Assembly: GCF_040567655.1 (NCBI RefSeq)
Contig: NZ_JBEXAC010000001.1
Span: 1,054,001-1,118,000, forward strand
Length of the DNA stretch: 64,000 nt
Reading direction: 5' to 3'
Source of the DNA: Chitinophaga sp. H8
GTDB taxonomy: Bacteria; Bacteroidota; Bacteroidia; Chitinophagales; Chitinophagaceae
Below are positions 35,268 to 52,068 of the stretch, piece after piece. Made by a program: the position numbers and the translations under genes. The notes below the pieces were generated by a model. It searched no databases. It saw only the letters and a program-made list of their open reading frames with translations, and was not told where the DNA came from. The stretch's first letter is position 1; each line of letters begins with the position of its first letter.

Positions 35268-36263
35268 ATGAAAACATTCTTTTGTATAGATGCGCATACC
35301 TGTGGTAATCCTGTCCGGTTGGTGGCAGGAGGGGGACCCGTGTTGAAGGGAAATGATATGATGGAAAAAAGATTACACTTTCTGGCAGAATATGACTGGA
35401 TCAGAAAAGGGTTGATGTTTGAGCCAAGGGGTCATGATATGATGAGTGGCAGTATTCTTTATCCGCCGCATGATCCGGCTAATGATGCCGGGGTATTGTA
35501 CATAGAAACCAGTGGTTGCCTGCCTATGTGTGGGCATGGTACGATTGGCACTGTTACGATTGCCATAGAGCAGGGATTGATCACGCCAAAGGTGCCAGGT
35601 AAATTACGGTTGGAAACGCCTGCAGGTTTAGTACTGGTAACCTATGTACAGGAAGGCAGCAAAGTAAAGTCGGTGAAGCTGGTGAATGTAAAATCCTTTT
35701 TAGCTGCAGCAGCATTGGAAGTGGAATGCCCCGACCTGGGCACATTGCACGTAGATGTGGCCTATGGGGGCAATTTTTATGCTATTGTAGACCCGCAGCA
35801 AAACTTTCCCGGACTGGAACATTATAAGGCAGAACAACTGGTAGCATGGAGCCGGGTATGCCGGCAACGGTTAAATGAAAAATACACTTTTGTTCACCCC
35901 GAAAATGAAAACATCCATGGGGTGAGCCATTTGTTATGGACGGGGGCTACCTTGTCGCCGGAGGCTACTGCACGCAACGCCGTTTTTTATGGTGATAAGG
36001 CAATTGACAGGTCGCCCTGTGGTACAGGCACGTCTGCAAGGATGGCCCAGTGGTATGCTAAAGGAAAGCTAAAGGAAGGCGACCGTTTTATTCATGAAAG
36101 TATTATCGGTTCCCGGTTTACAGGAACAGTAGAAGCAGTTACCACAGTAGGTGGTAAACCGGCTATTGTACCTGGTATTGAAGGGTGGGCCATGGTGATG
36201 GGGTTTAATACTATCCTGATGGATGAGGAGGATCCTTATGTTCATGGATTTCAGGTAATATAA
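35268..36263 (+). CDS. lhpA: 4-hydroxyproline 2-epimerase
   Basis: Proline-racemase superfamily enzyme, 331 aa, cofactor-independent. Both catalytic cysteines are present: Cys88 in 'PMCGHGT' and Cys251 in 'SPCGTGTSA', so it is an epimerase or racemase and not the Thr-containing dehydratase. It converts trans-4-hydroxy-L-proline to cis-4-hydroxy-D-proline, the first catabolic step. Proline racemase is the alternative, but the adjacent FAD oxidase and DapA-family deaminase fit the hydroxyproline route. It is 139 bp after the deaminase gene. Confidence 0.88.
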   Translation: MKTFFCIDAHTCGNPVRLVAGGGPVLKGNDMMEKRLHFLAEYDWIRKGLMFEPRGHDMMSGSILYPPHDPANDAGVLYIETSGCLPMCGHGTIGTVTIAIEQGLITPKVPGKLRLETPAGLVLVTYVQEGSKVKSVKLVNVKSFLAAAALEVECPDLGTLHVDVAYGGNFYAIVDPQQNFPGLEHYKAEQLVAWSRVCRQRLNEKYTFVHPENENIHGVSHLLWTGATLSPEATARNAVFYGDKAIDRSPCGTGTSARMAQWYAKGKLKEGDRFIHESIIGSRFTGTVEAVTTVGGKPAIVPGIEGWAMVMGFNTILMDEEDPYVHGFQVI

Positions 36264-36311
36264 ACAACGATAAAGGAGATGAAACCGTCTTTGATTAATA
36301 ATAGATAATTC

Positions 36312-37556
36312 ATGAAAGCAGTTGTAATAGGTGGCGGCATCATAGGTCTTTGCAGTGCATGGTATTTGTTGCAGGATGGATGGGAGGTAACGGTATTGGA
36401 TAAAGGTGATTTATCGAACAATTGTTCCTATGGTAATATGGGAATGATTGTACCAAGTCACTTTGTACCACTTGCTGCACCTGGTATGGTACAGCAAGGG
36501 ATCCGGTGGATGTTCAACAGCCGCAGTCCCTTTTATGTAAAGCCGAGGCTCAGCAGGGAGTTATTTTCCTGGGGTTGGCAATTCATGAAAAGTGCTACGG
36601 CTGCTAAAGTAGAACAGGCGGCTGCACCACTGCGGGATATTAATTTGCTGAGCAGGCATTTGTATGAGCAGTTGGCCACTACGCCAGGGTTCAACTTTGG
36701 CATGGAGCAGAAAGGTATTATCATGTATTACAAAACAGCGGCGGTACGCGATGAAGAAGCACACCTGGCAGAAAAAGCGGTTAAAATGGGACTGGATGCT
36801 GCTGTACTGGATAAAGCAGCATTGCAGCAATTAGAACCGGCGGTACAACTGAATGTATTGGGTGGGGTACACTATCGTTGTGATGCACACCTCTACCCAA
36901 ACGGCCTGATGCAACAGTTATTGCGGGCATTGCAGGAACGGGGCGTGAAAATAACAGGAGGCCAGCAGGTAGAAAAGATAATAAGCAGTAATGGAAAAGT
37001 GAAAGCAGTGATTACTGCTGCCGGAAGTCATACGGCTGATCTGTTTGTGGTGGCAGCAGGTTCCTGGAGTGCGGCGATTGCCCGCATGGCTGGTATTAAC
37101 ATTCCCTTGCAACCCGGGAAGGGATATTCTGTCACTTTAAACCAACCAGCCGTGAGCCTGCAGGTACCTGCCATTTTGTGTGAGGCCAGGGTAGCACTTA
37201 CGCCGATGCGTGGCAAACTACGTTTTGGCGGTACCATGGAAATTGCGCCTGCTAATAATACGGTGAATATGAAAAGGGTGGAAGGAATTGTGCAGTCTAT
37301 TGGTCAGTATTTTGAGAACTTAAATATCACGATGCCGGATAAAAATGAAGTGTGGCACGGTTTCCGGCCTTGTACGCCGGATGGCCTGCCATTTATCGGA
37401 TATGCGAAAGGAACAGATAACCTGTTGCTGGCAGGAGGACATGCCATGATGGGGCTAAGCCTTGGTCCGGCTACGGGTAAGCTGATAGCAGAGCTGGCAG
37501 GACATCAGGCACCCAGTGTGGGGATATCCCATTTTAGTCCCGGTAGATTTAACTGA
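36312..37556 (+). CDS. lhpB: FAD-dependent D-amino-acid (D-hydroxyproline) oxidoreductase
   Basis: DadA/DAO-fold flavoenzyme, 414 aa. The N-terminal dinucleotide motif is 'VVIGGGIIGLCSAWYL', and the conserved C-terminal end 'WHGFRPCTPDGLPFIGYAKG' and 'LLAGGHAMMGLSLGPATGKL' closes the FAD site. It should oxidise cis-4-hydroxy-D-proline to the pyrroline substrate of the DapA-family enzyme. Single-subunit type, no heterotrimer partners. It is 48 bp after the epimerase gene. The next pathway enzyme, alpha-ketoglutarate semialdehyde dehydrogenase, is not in the window. Confidence 0.88.
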   Translation: MKAVVIGGGIIGLCSAWYLLQDGWEVTVLDKGDLSNNCSYGNMGMIVPSHFVPLAAPGMVQQGIRWMFNSRSPFYVKPRLSRELFSWGWQFMKSATAAKVEQAAAPLRDINLLSRHLYEQLATTPGFNFGMEQKGIIMYYKTAAVRDEEAHLAEKAVKMGLDAAVLDKAALQQLEPAVQLNVLGGVHYRCDAHLYPNGLMQQLLRALQERGVKITGGQQVEKIISSNGKVKAVITAAGSHTADLFVVAAGSWSAAIARMAGINIPLQPGKGYSVTLNQPAVSLQVPAILCEARVALTPMRGKLRFGGTMEIAPANNTVNMKRVEGIVQSIGQYFENLNITMPDKNEVWHGFRPCTPDGLPFIGYAKGTDNLLLAGGHAMMGLSLGPATGKLIAELAGHQAPSVGISHFSPGRFN

Positions 37557-37614
37557 TAGCAAAGTATATCAGTAGTCCCGGATTATTATCAACCAACTAT
37601 TTAATCTTGCTATT

Positions 37615-38265
37615 ATGGTTATTCAGGAGCAAACCCCGCCAATGGCAGATGTAGAGCCCCGCCATTTATATGAAAAAGATTATGCCTGTTTCTGGAACGA
37701 AGTACAACAAAATAATGAACAGGCGCTTTATAAAATTTACCAGGACATCTATGATAATCTCTATCATTATGGTGTATCTGTAGTATTAGATAAAGCCCTG
37801 GTAAAGGAAGCTATCAATGATGTGTTTGTTTCGCTCTGGCAAAAACGCGGACAACTGGAAACGCCTAAGAATGTAAAGGGGTATATTTTTGTTTGTTTTA
37901 AAAGAAGGATGTATAAATTGTTGACCCGCCGCCACCGGGAGCTGGAAAAGCAGGATAGCCTGTTATTCCGGGAGCCGGAAGAAAAGCCCTATGAAGAAGT
38001 GCTGATAAAGCTGGAAACTGATATCCAGCTGCAGCAGAAAATGGAACGTATGCTGGCGTTGCTCACCGTGCGCCAGAAAGAGTTCATCAGAATGCGGTTC
38101 TATGAAAACCTGAGTATGGAAGAAATCTCTCTTAAAACGGCTACTTCTGTCAGAACGATCTATAATACGATCCATAATGCCCTGGTTCGTATCCGGGAGG
38201 TGTATTCGGATGTGGCTGTCGTCTCACTGCTGCTGCTTTTGCTGGATTTGCAAAATAATTCCTGA
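37615..38265 (+). CDS. ECF sigma factor (Sus locus 2)
   Basis: A 216-aa ECF sigma factor. Region 2 has 'DVFVSLWQKRGQLETPKNVK' and 'GYIFVCFKRRMYKLLTRR', and region 4 'LLTVRQKEFIRMRFYENLSM' and 'SVRTIYNTIHNALVRIRE'. It is closer to the sigma factor of locus 3 than to that of locus 1. First gene of the locus that contains the predicted collagen-sugar enzymes; only 58 bp separate it from the hydroxyproline oxidase stop. Confidence 0.92.
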   Translation: MVIQEQTPPMADVEPRHLYEKDYACFWNEVQQNNEQALYKIYQDIYDNLYHYGVSVVLDKALVKEAINDVFVSLWQKRGQLETPKNVKGYIFVCFKRRMYKLLTRRHRELEKQDSLLFREPEEKPYEEVLIKLETDIQLQQKMERMLALLTVRQKEFIRMRFYENLSMEEISLKTATSVRTIYNTIHNALVRIREVYSDVAVVSLLLLLLDLQNNS

Positions 38266-38316
38266 TTCTTTGGTAAAAAGTACAAAACCGGGGCCTCTTT
38301 ATAAAAAAGGCCCGGC

Positions 38317-39366
38317 ATGGAGTTACAACAATACAAAGCAGAAGATTTTATCCTTAATGATTCTTTTGTACGCTACTGTTTGCGCAGTAATGATACGGAT
38401 GTGCAATTCTGGGAAAACTGGCTGCTGAGATATCCCCATAAGCAGGCTGAGGTAGATAAGGCCAGGGAATGGATATTTATGCTCGGCCTTCGCCTTACTC
38501 CTGAAGAAAAAGAAGCGGAGTTTCAGTCGCTCCAGGAGCGCATTAGCACTATCACACCTGCTACAGAGGAACCTCCCATAGCCACTTCGGTTGTTGCCAT
38601 CCGGTCGCGATGGAAAACCATATTCCGCATTTCCGCCGCCGCCATACTCCTGTTGGCAACCGTTACCTGGTTAAGAAAAACAACCCACCCCGACAGTACA
38701 GGAACCGGTGCTGCTGATTATGCATTGTTTGAAGCAGGTGACAGCATTCGTAAAACTATTGTACTGGCGGATGGCAGCCGGGTGATATTGAACACCCATA
38801 GCAAACTGAAAGTACCTGCTGCCTATAATGTTACACAGCGCCAGCTATTCCTCGAAGGGGAGGCTTATTTTGAAGTAGCAGCTGTAGCTGCCAAACCTTT
38901 TGTGGTAACAGCCAATCAATTGGCCGTAAAAGCATTAGGGACTGCTTTTAAAGTACGTGCGTATGCTTTTGATACTGCTACTTACGTGGCGCTGGTGAAT
39001 GGCAGGGTAAGGGTAGTGGATACTGCGCAGGCAACCAGTGCTATGGAGCTGGCACCAGGGCAACAGCTCTCAGGAGTACCTCACCGTAACACGTTTGTCA
39101 GGACCACCTTTGATATGAACCGCGAATTAAACTGGCGTTCCGGCAAACTCATTTTTGAAGACGCTTCCCTCACGGATATTGCAGCTACGCTGGAATACTG
39201 GTATGGTGTTAAAGTGCATCTCACTCCGGGAAAGTATAAACCTATCCGCTTCAACGGCATTTTTGTAAATAAATCAGTGCATGAAGTACTGTCAGCTATC
39301 TGTTTTGTAAACGGGCTTTATGTGAAAGAAAAAGACCAGGCACTTTATATACAGGCAAACCCTTAA
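38317..39366 (+). CDS. FecR-type anti-sigma factor (Sus locus 2)
   Basis: A 349-aa anti-sigma protein with one TM at about residues 103-119 ('ISAAAILLLATVTWL'), FecR domain ('IVLADGSRVILNTHSKLKVP', 'FLEGEAYFEVAA') and C-terminal DUF4974 region ('SLTDIAATLEYWYGVKVHL'). The N-terminal sigma-binding part is clearly paralogous to that of locus 3: both share 'DTDV-FWENWLL' after 'AED'. A GC-rich hairpin (38288-38315) ends one base before the start codon and may lower translation. Confidence 0.92.
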   Translation: MELQQYKAEDFILNDSFVRYCLRSNDTDVQFWENWLLRYPHKQAEVDKAREWIFMLGLRLTPEEKEAEFQSLQERISTITPATEEPPIATSVVAIRSRWKTIFRISAAAILLLATVTWLRKTTHPDSTGTGAADYALFEAGDSIRKTIVLADGSRVILNTHSKLKVPAAYNVTQRQLFLEGEAYFEVAAVAAKPFVVTANQLAVKALGTAFKVRAYAFDTATYVALVNGRVRVVDTAQATSAMELAPGQQLSGVPHRNTFVRTTFDMNRELNWRSGKLIFEDASLTDIAATLEYWYGVKVHLTPGKYKPIRFNGIFVNKSVHEVLSAICFVNGLYVKEKDQALYIQANP

Positions 39367-39408
39367 TGGCATCGTAAGCCACTATACCACTAATAAAATA
39401 CGAACGTT

Positions 39409-42400
39409 ATGAAAAAAAGAACTATCCCGTTGAACATAATGGGGACCATCCGCAACTTTATCTGCCTGCTCCTGGCACTGTCCCTGCTTAGCTGGGTACA
39501 GGTAGCAGAAGGGCTAAAAGATAAAATAAATGTTGGGTTTAAAAATACCAGCGCTGTAAAAGTGCTGGCTTATCTGGAAAGAAATACCCGGCTTAAATTT
39601 TCTTACAACCGTGATGATCTGGAACGTATGGCACCGGTGTCTATTGACAAAAAAGTGCGTACAGTGGAAGAGCTGCTGAATGAGATTACGACTGTTACAA
39701 ATCTACAGTTTAAGATAACGGAAGATCAGATCCTGGTGAAAGCTGTATCGGCTCCAACACAGGCTATTACCGGTATAGATAAAGTGGCAGACAGTGAGGT
39801 AAAGGGGGTAGTGCGTGCTGCCTCCGGCGAACTGCTGGTAGGAGTGAGTGTACGGGTGCTGGGTACCGGCAAAGGCGTGCTCACCGATGTGAAAGGAGCG
39901 TTTGTGCTCAAAGGCCTTCCTGCTAATGCAGTCCTGGAAATATCCTATATCGGATATGAAACCAAACAGGTACCTGTGAACGGACAATCCGAACTGGCAA
40001 TATCTCTGGGGGTTTCTTCCAAAATACTGGACCAGGTGGTGGTAGTGGGATATGGTACACAAAGCCGTAAAGATGTAAGTGCGGCGATTACTTCCGTAAA
40101 AGGGGAAGCTATTCAGAGTATGGCAACCAACAACCCGGTAGATGCCCTGCAGGGGCGTGTGGCCGGATTGTCCGTTACAAACACGGGTGGTAATCCCGGT
40201 GCAGCGGCGGATGTGAAGTTAAGAGGAGTAGGTACCATTGGTGGACATCAGCCTTTATATATTATTGATGGAACACCGGGTAACCCTTTTTATCTCAACA
40301 ATAATGATATCGCTTCCATAGAAGTCTTGAAAGATGGTGCTGCGGCTTCCATTTACGGTTCTTTGAGTGCTAATGGAGTGATTCTGATCACTACCAAAAA
40401 GGGTAAGAAAGGCGCTCCGGTGATCGACTTTAATGCCTATTATGGCGTAGTAACACCTACCAATAAACTGAAGCTGCTGGATGCCAATGGTTATAAGACG
40501 CTGCATAAAATGATGTATGAAAATGCAGGGGAAGATCCGGCCAACTGGCCTGCTTATATCACAAAGAATACTGGGGTGAATACCAACTGGCAGGATGAGG
40601 TAAGGCAACAGGGAATTACGGAAAACTATAACCTTAATCTACGTGGTGGCGGGGACTATTTCACCTATTCCCTGAGTGGTGATATCATGAATGATAAAGG
40701 TACTTTTATAGGATCCGATTTTAAGAAAAAAACGATCCGCTCCCGTAATGAATATAAAAAAGGCCGTTTAACAGCAGAGGCGAACATTATCTATTCAGAA
40801 ACGGCTACCAGGGACTATAAGTTTTCTTTAACGGACACTTACTTTCAGTCACCCTTGCTCCCCATATTTGATAAGAATGAAAAATATGGATATGCTTTGC
40901 TGGTAGATGAATTGCCAAAATTTCAAAACCCTTTGGCAGCAGACCATTACTGGGATACCAAAAGTACCACCCAGTATTTTAATGGAAATGTCCGTCTGGG
41001 TTTACAATTATGGAAAGGCCTGCGTGTGGTAAGCAACCTGAACATGGTAAATGCCAATGACTTCTATTATGCTTTTCATCCACCTTTCCGTTCTAATCAG
41101 AATGATCCTGAAATTTCTTATTCTTACCTGGAGAACAAACGTTCCAATTACCGGGAACGGTTGATGGAAAACCTGCTGTACTATGATGTGGCATTTGGGA
41201 AACATAGTATTAATGTATTAGCTGGTTATACCGCGCAGGAGAAAACGAATAACTGGATGGCCACTACGGCAGAAGGTAAAACTATTGTGCGTACCGTGGA
41301 AAACGGGGAGATCGTTGAAACAGAAGTACCTGGCGGTTTCCTGGATCCTAACTTTAATACCATCAATGGTGGTACCGGCGGTACTTTTGGTAACAGCGGT
41401 ACCCGCAATAAATACATCCGGTTGTCTACCTTAGGCCGTATTAACTATGCATACGATGATAAATACCTGCTGCAGATGTCAGTGCGCAGGGATGGTTCTT
41501 CTCTCTTTGGCCGCAACCGCAGATATGGCGTTTATCCGTCCATTTCTGTAGGATGGAATCTGCAAAGAGAAGATTTTATGCAAAGTGTTACCTGGCTGGA
41601 TATGCTGAAACTCAGAGCTAGCTATGGTGAATTAGGTAATGAAGGCGGGCTTAGAAATTATGACCATCAGGCACTGATCTTTACTTACAATGATTGGACA
41701 GGTGGTTATGTACAAGGCTCTGGTGGTACTTCCTGGCCAGGATCTGCTGCCTGGAACCTCGAAAACCGTGACCTGCAATGGGAAACCAGTAAATCTACTA
41801 ATATAGGTGTTGACTTTGCTATTCTCCGTAATAAGCTAAGCGGTGCATTTAACTTCTTCAACAATAAAACGGAAGGGCTGCTGATTACTAAAGAAGTACC
41901 GCCTTCTGCCGGGGTGAATGATCCTATTCTGAACGTGGGCAAGATACAGAACCGGGGTTGGGAATTGGAAGTGACCTATAGCAACAAAACCAATGACCTG
42001 GGCTATAATGTTACAGGTGTGTTAAGCTCTACGAGAAACAAAGTACTGTCACTGGCTAATGAAGGACAATCTTTATCTGGTGTGGGATTAAAATATGGGT
42101 CCTCTCATATTGCCAACCAGACAAGAGTAGGGAAGGAAGTAGGTGCTTTTTATCTGTATGAAACAGATGGCATCTTCCAGTCGGATGCTGAAGTACAAAG
42201 CTATAAGAATAAGGAAGGCGATTTATTACAGCCGGATGCCAGCGCCGGAGATATCCGTTTCAAGGATACCAATGGCGACGGCGTGATTGATGATAATGAT
42301 AAAACCTATCAGGGATCAGGTTTCCCAAAATTGGAGTATGGCTTTAACATTGGTGTACAGTATAAAGGATTTGATCTGGCACTCTTTGTACAGGGGGTAG

Positions 42401-42819
42401 CAGGCAACAAAATATATAATGGTAACCGCTTTGAGTTTGAAGGAATGGATGCCGGCAGAAATTTTACGACCAATACCTTAAATGCCTGGACACCGCAGAA
42501 CAAAAATACAGATGTACCCCGTGCCGTATTGGGCGACCCTAATATCAATGCCCGTGAATCTACCCGTTTTCTGGAAAACGGAAATTACCTGCGTCTGAAA
42601 ACAGTACAATTGGGATATACTTTTCCTAAGCATTTGCTGAATAGTATAAAAGTAGACCGGGTAAGACTGTATGTCAGCGGTCAGAACCTGCTCACCTTTA
42701 CCAAATACACCGGCATTGATCCGGAAATAGGGGTCGTAGATGTGCTGAATACAGGCGTGGATCGTATGATATATCCACAAAACAAGAAAGTAATGGTAGG
42801 GGTGCAGTTAACATTCTGA
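39409..42819 (+). CDS. SusC/RagA TonB-dependent receptor (Sus locus 2)
   Basis: Outer-membrane importer, 1136 aa. Signal segment at about residues 11-31, STN domain ('NTSAVKVLAYLERNTRLKFS'), carboxypeptidase-D-like domain from about 127 ('VKGVVRAASGELLVGVSVRV'), plug from about 205 with 'VVVVGYGTQSRKDVSAAI' and the SusC signature in the variant form 'YGSLSANGVILITTKKGKK', then the barrel to '...VMVGVQLTF'. It pairs with the SusD gene 46 bp downstream. By context it may import glycopeptides carrying galactose and glucose. Confidence 0.95.
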   Translation: MKKRTIPLNIMGTIRNFICLLLALSLLSWVQVAEGLKDKINVGFKNTSAVKVLAYLERNTRLKFSYNRDDLERMAPVSIDKKVRTVEELLNEITTVTNLQFKITEDQILVKAVSAPTQAITGIDKVADSEVKGVVRAASGELLVGVSVRVLGTGKGVLTDVKGAFVLKGLPANAVLEISYIGYETKQVPVNGQSELAISLGVSSKILDQVVVVGYGTQSRKDVSAAITSVKGEAIQSMATNNPVDALQGRVAGLSVTNTGGNPGAAADVKLRGVGTIGGHQPLYIIDGTPGNPFYLNNNDIASIEVLKDGAAASIYGSLSANGVILITTKKGKKGAPVIDFNAYYGVVTPTNKLKLLDANGYKTLHKMMYENAGEDPANWPAYITKNTGVNTNWQDEVRQQGITENYNLNLRGGGDYFTYSLSGDIMNDKGTFIGSDFKKKTIRSRNEYKKGRLTAEANIIYSETATRDYKFSLTDTYFQSPLLPIFDKNEKYGYALLVDELPKFQNPLAADHYWDTKSTTQYFNGNVRLGLQLWKGLRVVSNLNMVNANDFYYAFHPPFRSNQNDPEISYSYLENKRSNYRERLMENLLYYDVAFGKHSINVLAGYTAQEKTNNWMATTAEGKTIVRTVENGEIVETEVPGGFLDPNFNTINGGTGGTFGNSGTRNKYIRLSTLGRINYAYDDKYLLQMSVRRDGSSLFGRNRRYGVYPSISVGWNLQREDFMQSVTWLDMLKLRASYGELGNEGGLRNYDHQALIFTYNDWTGGYVQGSGGTSWPGSAAWNLENRDLQWETSKSTNIGVDFAILRNKLSGAFNFFNNKTEGLLITKEVPPSAGVNDPILNVGKIQNRGWELEVTYSNKTNDLGYNVTGVLSSTRNKVLSLANEGQSLSGVGLKYGSSHIANQTRVGKEVGAFYLYETDGIFQSDAEVQSYKNKEGDLLQPDASAGDIRFKDTNGDGVIDDNDKTYQGSGFPKLEYGFNIGVQYKGFDLALFVQGVAGNKIYNGNRFEFEGMDAGRNFTTNTLNAWTPQNKNTDVPRAVLGDPNINARESTRFLENGNYLRLKTVQLGYTFPKHLLNSIKVDRVRLYVSGQNLLTFTKYTGIDPEIGVVDVLNTGVDRMIYPQNKKVMVGVQLTF

Positions 42820-42865
42820 CCCCATTATTAACACAATTTCTACCACGGGATAAAAACATGATCAA

Positions 42866-47628
<4,763 letters not shown>

Positions 47629-47640
47629 ATGGTTGTGTAA

Positions 47641-49716
<2,076 letters not shown>

Positions 49717-49723
49717 ACAACAT

Positions 49724-52033
49724 ATGTCTCACTACTTTACGATTTCCGAAATAAAAGAATTGGCGCAGCGGCATTATGGGCTGCAGATAAGTGTAACCGC
49801 TTTGAATGGTTATGATGAATCCAATTTTTTGCTGGAAGATGCGGCAGGCCGGAAGTATATCTGTAAAATAGCTGAAGCCGCACATGGATTACATTTCCTG
49901 GATGCCCAGGTAAAGATCATGGATTATTTGTCTAAGAGTGCGGTGGCAAAAGGATTTCAACAGGTATTACGTAATGGGGAAGGTACACCATTGACCAGCC
50001 TGGTCATGGCGGAAGGACTTTTTTACATGCGTATCCTTACTTATCTGCCCGGTACTTTCTGGGGAGCGGAGCAGGAACACAGTGCTGTGCAACAATATAA
50101 CCTGGGCCACTTTTTAGGGCGTATGGATCAGGCATTGGCAGGATTTGATCATCCTGCTATGCACCGTCATTATTATTGGGATATCAGTCATGCATTGGAT
50201 GCACGTAAGCATTTACCTCATATCCGTTCACATGAACAACGCCGTATAGCAGGTTATTTTCTGTTGCAGTTCGAAACGGAAGTAATCCCACACCTGCAGT
50301 CCTTGCGTACAGCAGCTATTCATAATGATGCCAATGATTATAATGTACTGGTAACAGGAGAGGAGGTGACGGGATTAATTGATTTCGGGGACATGGTGCA
50401 CACGGCGCTTATCAATAACCTGGCAATTGCCTGTACCTATGCTATGTTGCATACCGCAGATCCGGTAGCTACCGCAGCGGCGGTGGTAAAAGGATATCAT
50501 ACTGCTTTCCCGTTAACAGAAAAGGAAGTGGCTTTATTGTATTACCTGATAGCCGGACGTTTATGTATCAGCGTTACACAGTCGGCCAAACAGGCGGCTG
50601 CTGCAAGCGACAATAGTTACCATTTTATCACGGAAAATGGGGCATGGGTATTACTGGAGCGTCTGATCGCCATCAATCCGCTGGCAGCAGAGGATGCTTT
50701 CCGGAAGGCATGTGGTTTTACTTCGCGCTTAAATCCGGCAGACACTTATACTCCTTTACTGCAGGAACGTAAACAATTTATTGGGCGTAATCTGAGTATC
50801 AGCTATAAACGTCCGCTGAAGATTATTAAAGGCGCACTGCAATACCTGTATGATGATAAAGGGGATACTTATATAGATTGTGTGAATAATGTAAGTCATG
50901 TAGGGCATTGCCATCCGGTGGTGGTAAAAGCGATGCAGCAACAAATCGCTACACTGAATACCAACACAAGGTACCTGCATGATAACCTGGTAAACTTTGC
51001 GAGGGAGCTTACCGCTACACTGCCAAAGGAACTGAGTGTATGTTATTTTACGAACTCAGGTAGTGAAGCCAATGATCTGGCTATCCGGATGAGCCGGCAT
51101 TATACCAAACAAAAAGATGTAATTGTATTGGATCATGCCTATCATGGTACTTCGACTGTGGCCATAGGATTAAGCCCCTATAAGTTTGATGGTAAAGGTG
51201 GGTTTGGTAAACCGGAACATACACATAAAGCAATAAATCCTGATTTGTACCGGGGGGCATTCCGTTATAGCGACCCGGAAGCAGGAAAAAAGTATGCGGC
51301 AGATGTGCAGGAGATCATCAGCCGTTTGGCAGGATCGGGAAAGGGTGTGGCGGCTTTTATCTGCGAAACCTTGTTAGGGGTAGGTGGGCAAATTCCATTG
51401 CCGCCGGGATATTTAAAGGAAGTATATCAATATGTAAGAGCGGCAGGGGGTGTATGTATTGCAGATGAAGTGCAGGTGGGTTTTGGCCGGGTGGGCAATA
51501 AATTCTGGGGCTTTGAGCTACAAGAGGTAACGCCTGATATTGTGGTGCTGGGAAAACCTGTGGGCAATGGGCATCCGTTGGCGGCAGTAGTTACCACATC
51601 TGCCATCGCTGATGCGTTTAATAATGGTATGGAGTACTTCAACACTTTTGGGGGTAATCCGGTATCCATGGCTACGGGTATCGCAGTACTCAAAGTGATA
51701 CAGGAAGAAGAAATGCAGGCGCATGCACTGGAGGTAGGCGATTATTTCCTGGCAGCGCTGGAAAAGTTGAAGGCGATACACCCGATTATCGGGGATGTAA
51801 GGGGACATGGACTGTTTATCGGGGCAGAGCTGGTACGCAACAGGGAAACTCTGGAACCTGCTGTGCCGGAAATAGATGTGGTGGTAGAACGTATGCGCGA
51901 TCGTGGTTTTCTGCTCAGTACAGATGGGCCACTGCACAACGTGTTGAAGATAAAACCGCCGATGGTATTTACCAAAGCCAATACGGATACCTTGATTGCT
52001 CACCTGCATGAGATATTGCTGGAGCTGAAATAA
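49724..52033 (+). CDS. fused hydroxylysine-kinase-like / class III aminotransferase-fold phospholyase
   Basis: A 769-aa cytoplasmic two-domain protein. Residues ~1-330 are an aminoglycoside/choline-kinase fold: His200-Asn-Asp202-x-x-x-x-Asn207 ('[12 protein letters not shown]') is the catalytic loop and 'LIDFGDMVH' the metal-binding DFG-like motif. Residues ~350-769 are a PLP class III aminotransferase fold: '[18 protein letters not shown]', '[20 protein letters not shown]', '[12 protein letters not shown]' and Schiff-base Lys611 in '[10 protein letters not shown]'. Human counterparts of the two halves are hydroxylysine kinase and the phosphohydroxylysine or phosphoethanolamine phospholyases, which release ammonia and phosphate. 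Phosphoethanolamine is the main alternative substrate, but the hydroxyproline cluster and glycosidases nearby favour hydroxylysine. Confidence 0.85.
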   Translation: MSHYFTISEIKELAQRHYGLQISVTALNGYDESNFLLEDAAGRKYICKIAEAAHGLHFLDAQVKIMDYLSKSAVAKGFQQVLRNGEGTPLTSLVMAEGLFYMRILTYLPGTFWGAEQEHSAVQQYNLGHFLGRMDQALAGFDHPAMHRHYYWDISHALDARKHLPHIRSHEQRRIAGYFLLQFETEVIPHLQSLRTAAIHNDANDYNVLVTGEEVTGLIDFGDMVHTALINNLAIACTYAMLHTADPVATAAAVVKGYHTAFPLTEKEVALLYYLIAGRLCISVTQSAKQAAAASDNSYHFITENGAWVLLERLIAINPLAAEDAFRKACGFTSRLNPADTYTPLLQERKQFIGRNLSISYKRPLKIIKGALQYLYDDKGDTYIDCVNNVSHVGHCHPVVVKAMQQQIATLNTNTRYLHDNLVNFARELTATLPKELSVCYFTNSGSEANDLAIRMSRHYTKQKDVIVLDHAYHGTSTVAIGLSPYKFDGKGGFGKPEHTHKAINPDLYRGAFRYSDPEAGKKYAADVQEIISRLAGSGKGVAAFICETLLGVGGQIPLPPGYLKEVYQYVRAAGGVCIADEVQVGFGRVGNKFWGFELQEVTPDIVVLGKPVGNGHPLAAVVTTSAIADAFNNGMEYFNTFGGNPVSMATGIAVLKVIQEEEMQAHALEVGDYFLAALEKLKAIHPIIGDVRGHGLFIGAELVRNRETLEPAVPEIDVVVERMRDRGFLLSTDGPLHNVLKIKPPMVFTKANTDTLIAHLHEILLELK

Positions 52034-52068
52034 ATATGCGATCTTTAGGTGGTATATAAAATACAGCC

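Noticed and set aside
35268..36263. Diaminopimelate epimerase or trans-3-hydroxyproline dehydratase
   Set aside because: Two catalytic Cys in MCGHGT and PCGTG contexts fit hydroxyproline epimerase or proline racemase; the dehydratase has Thr at one position, and DapF motifs are absent.
49724..52033. Aminoglycoside resistance phosphotransferase
   Set aside because: The kinase domain is fused to a PLP enzyme and lies in a catabolic operon; its motifs fit the hydroxylysine-kinase type better.
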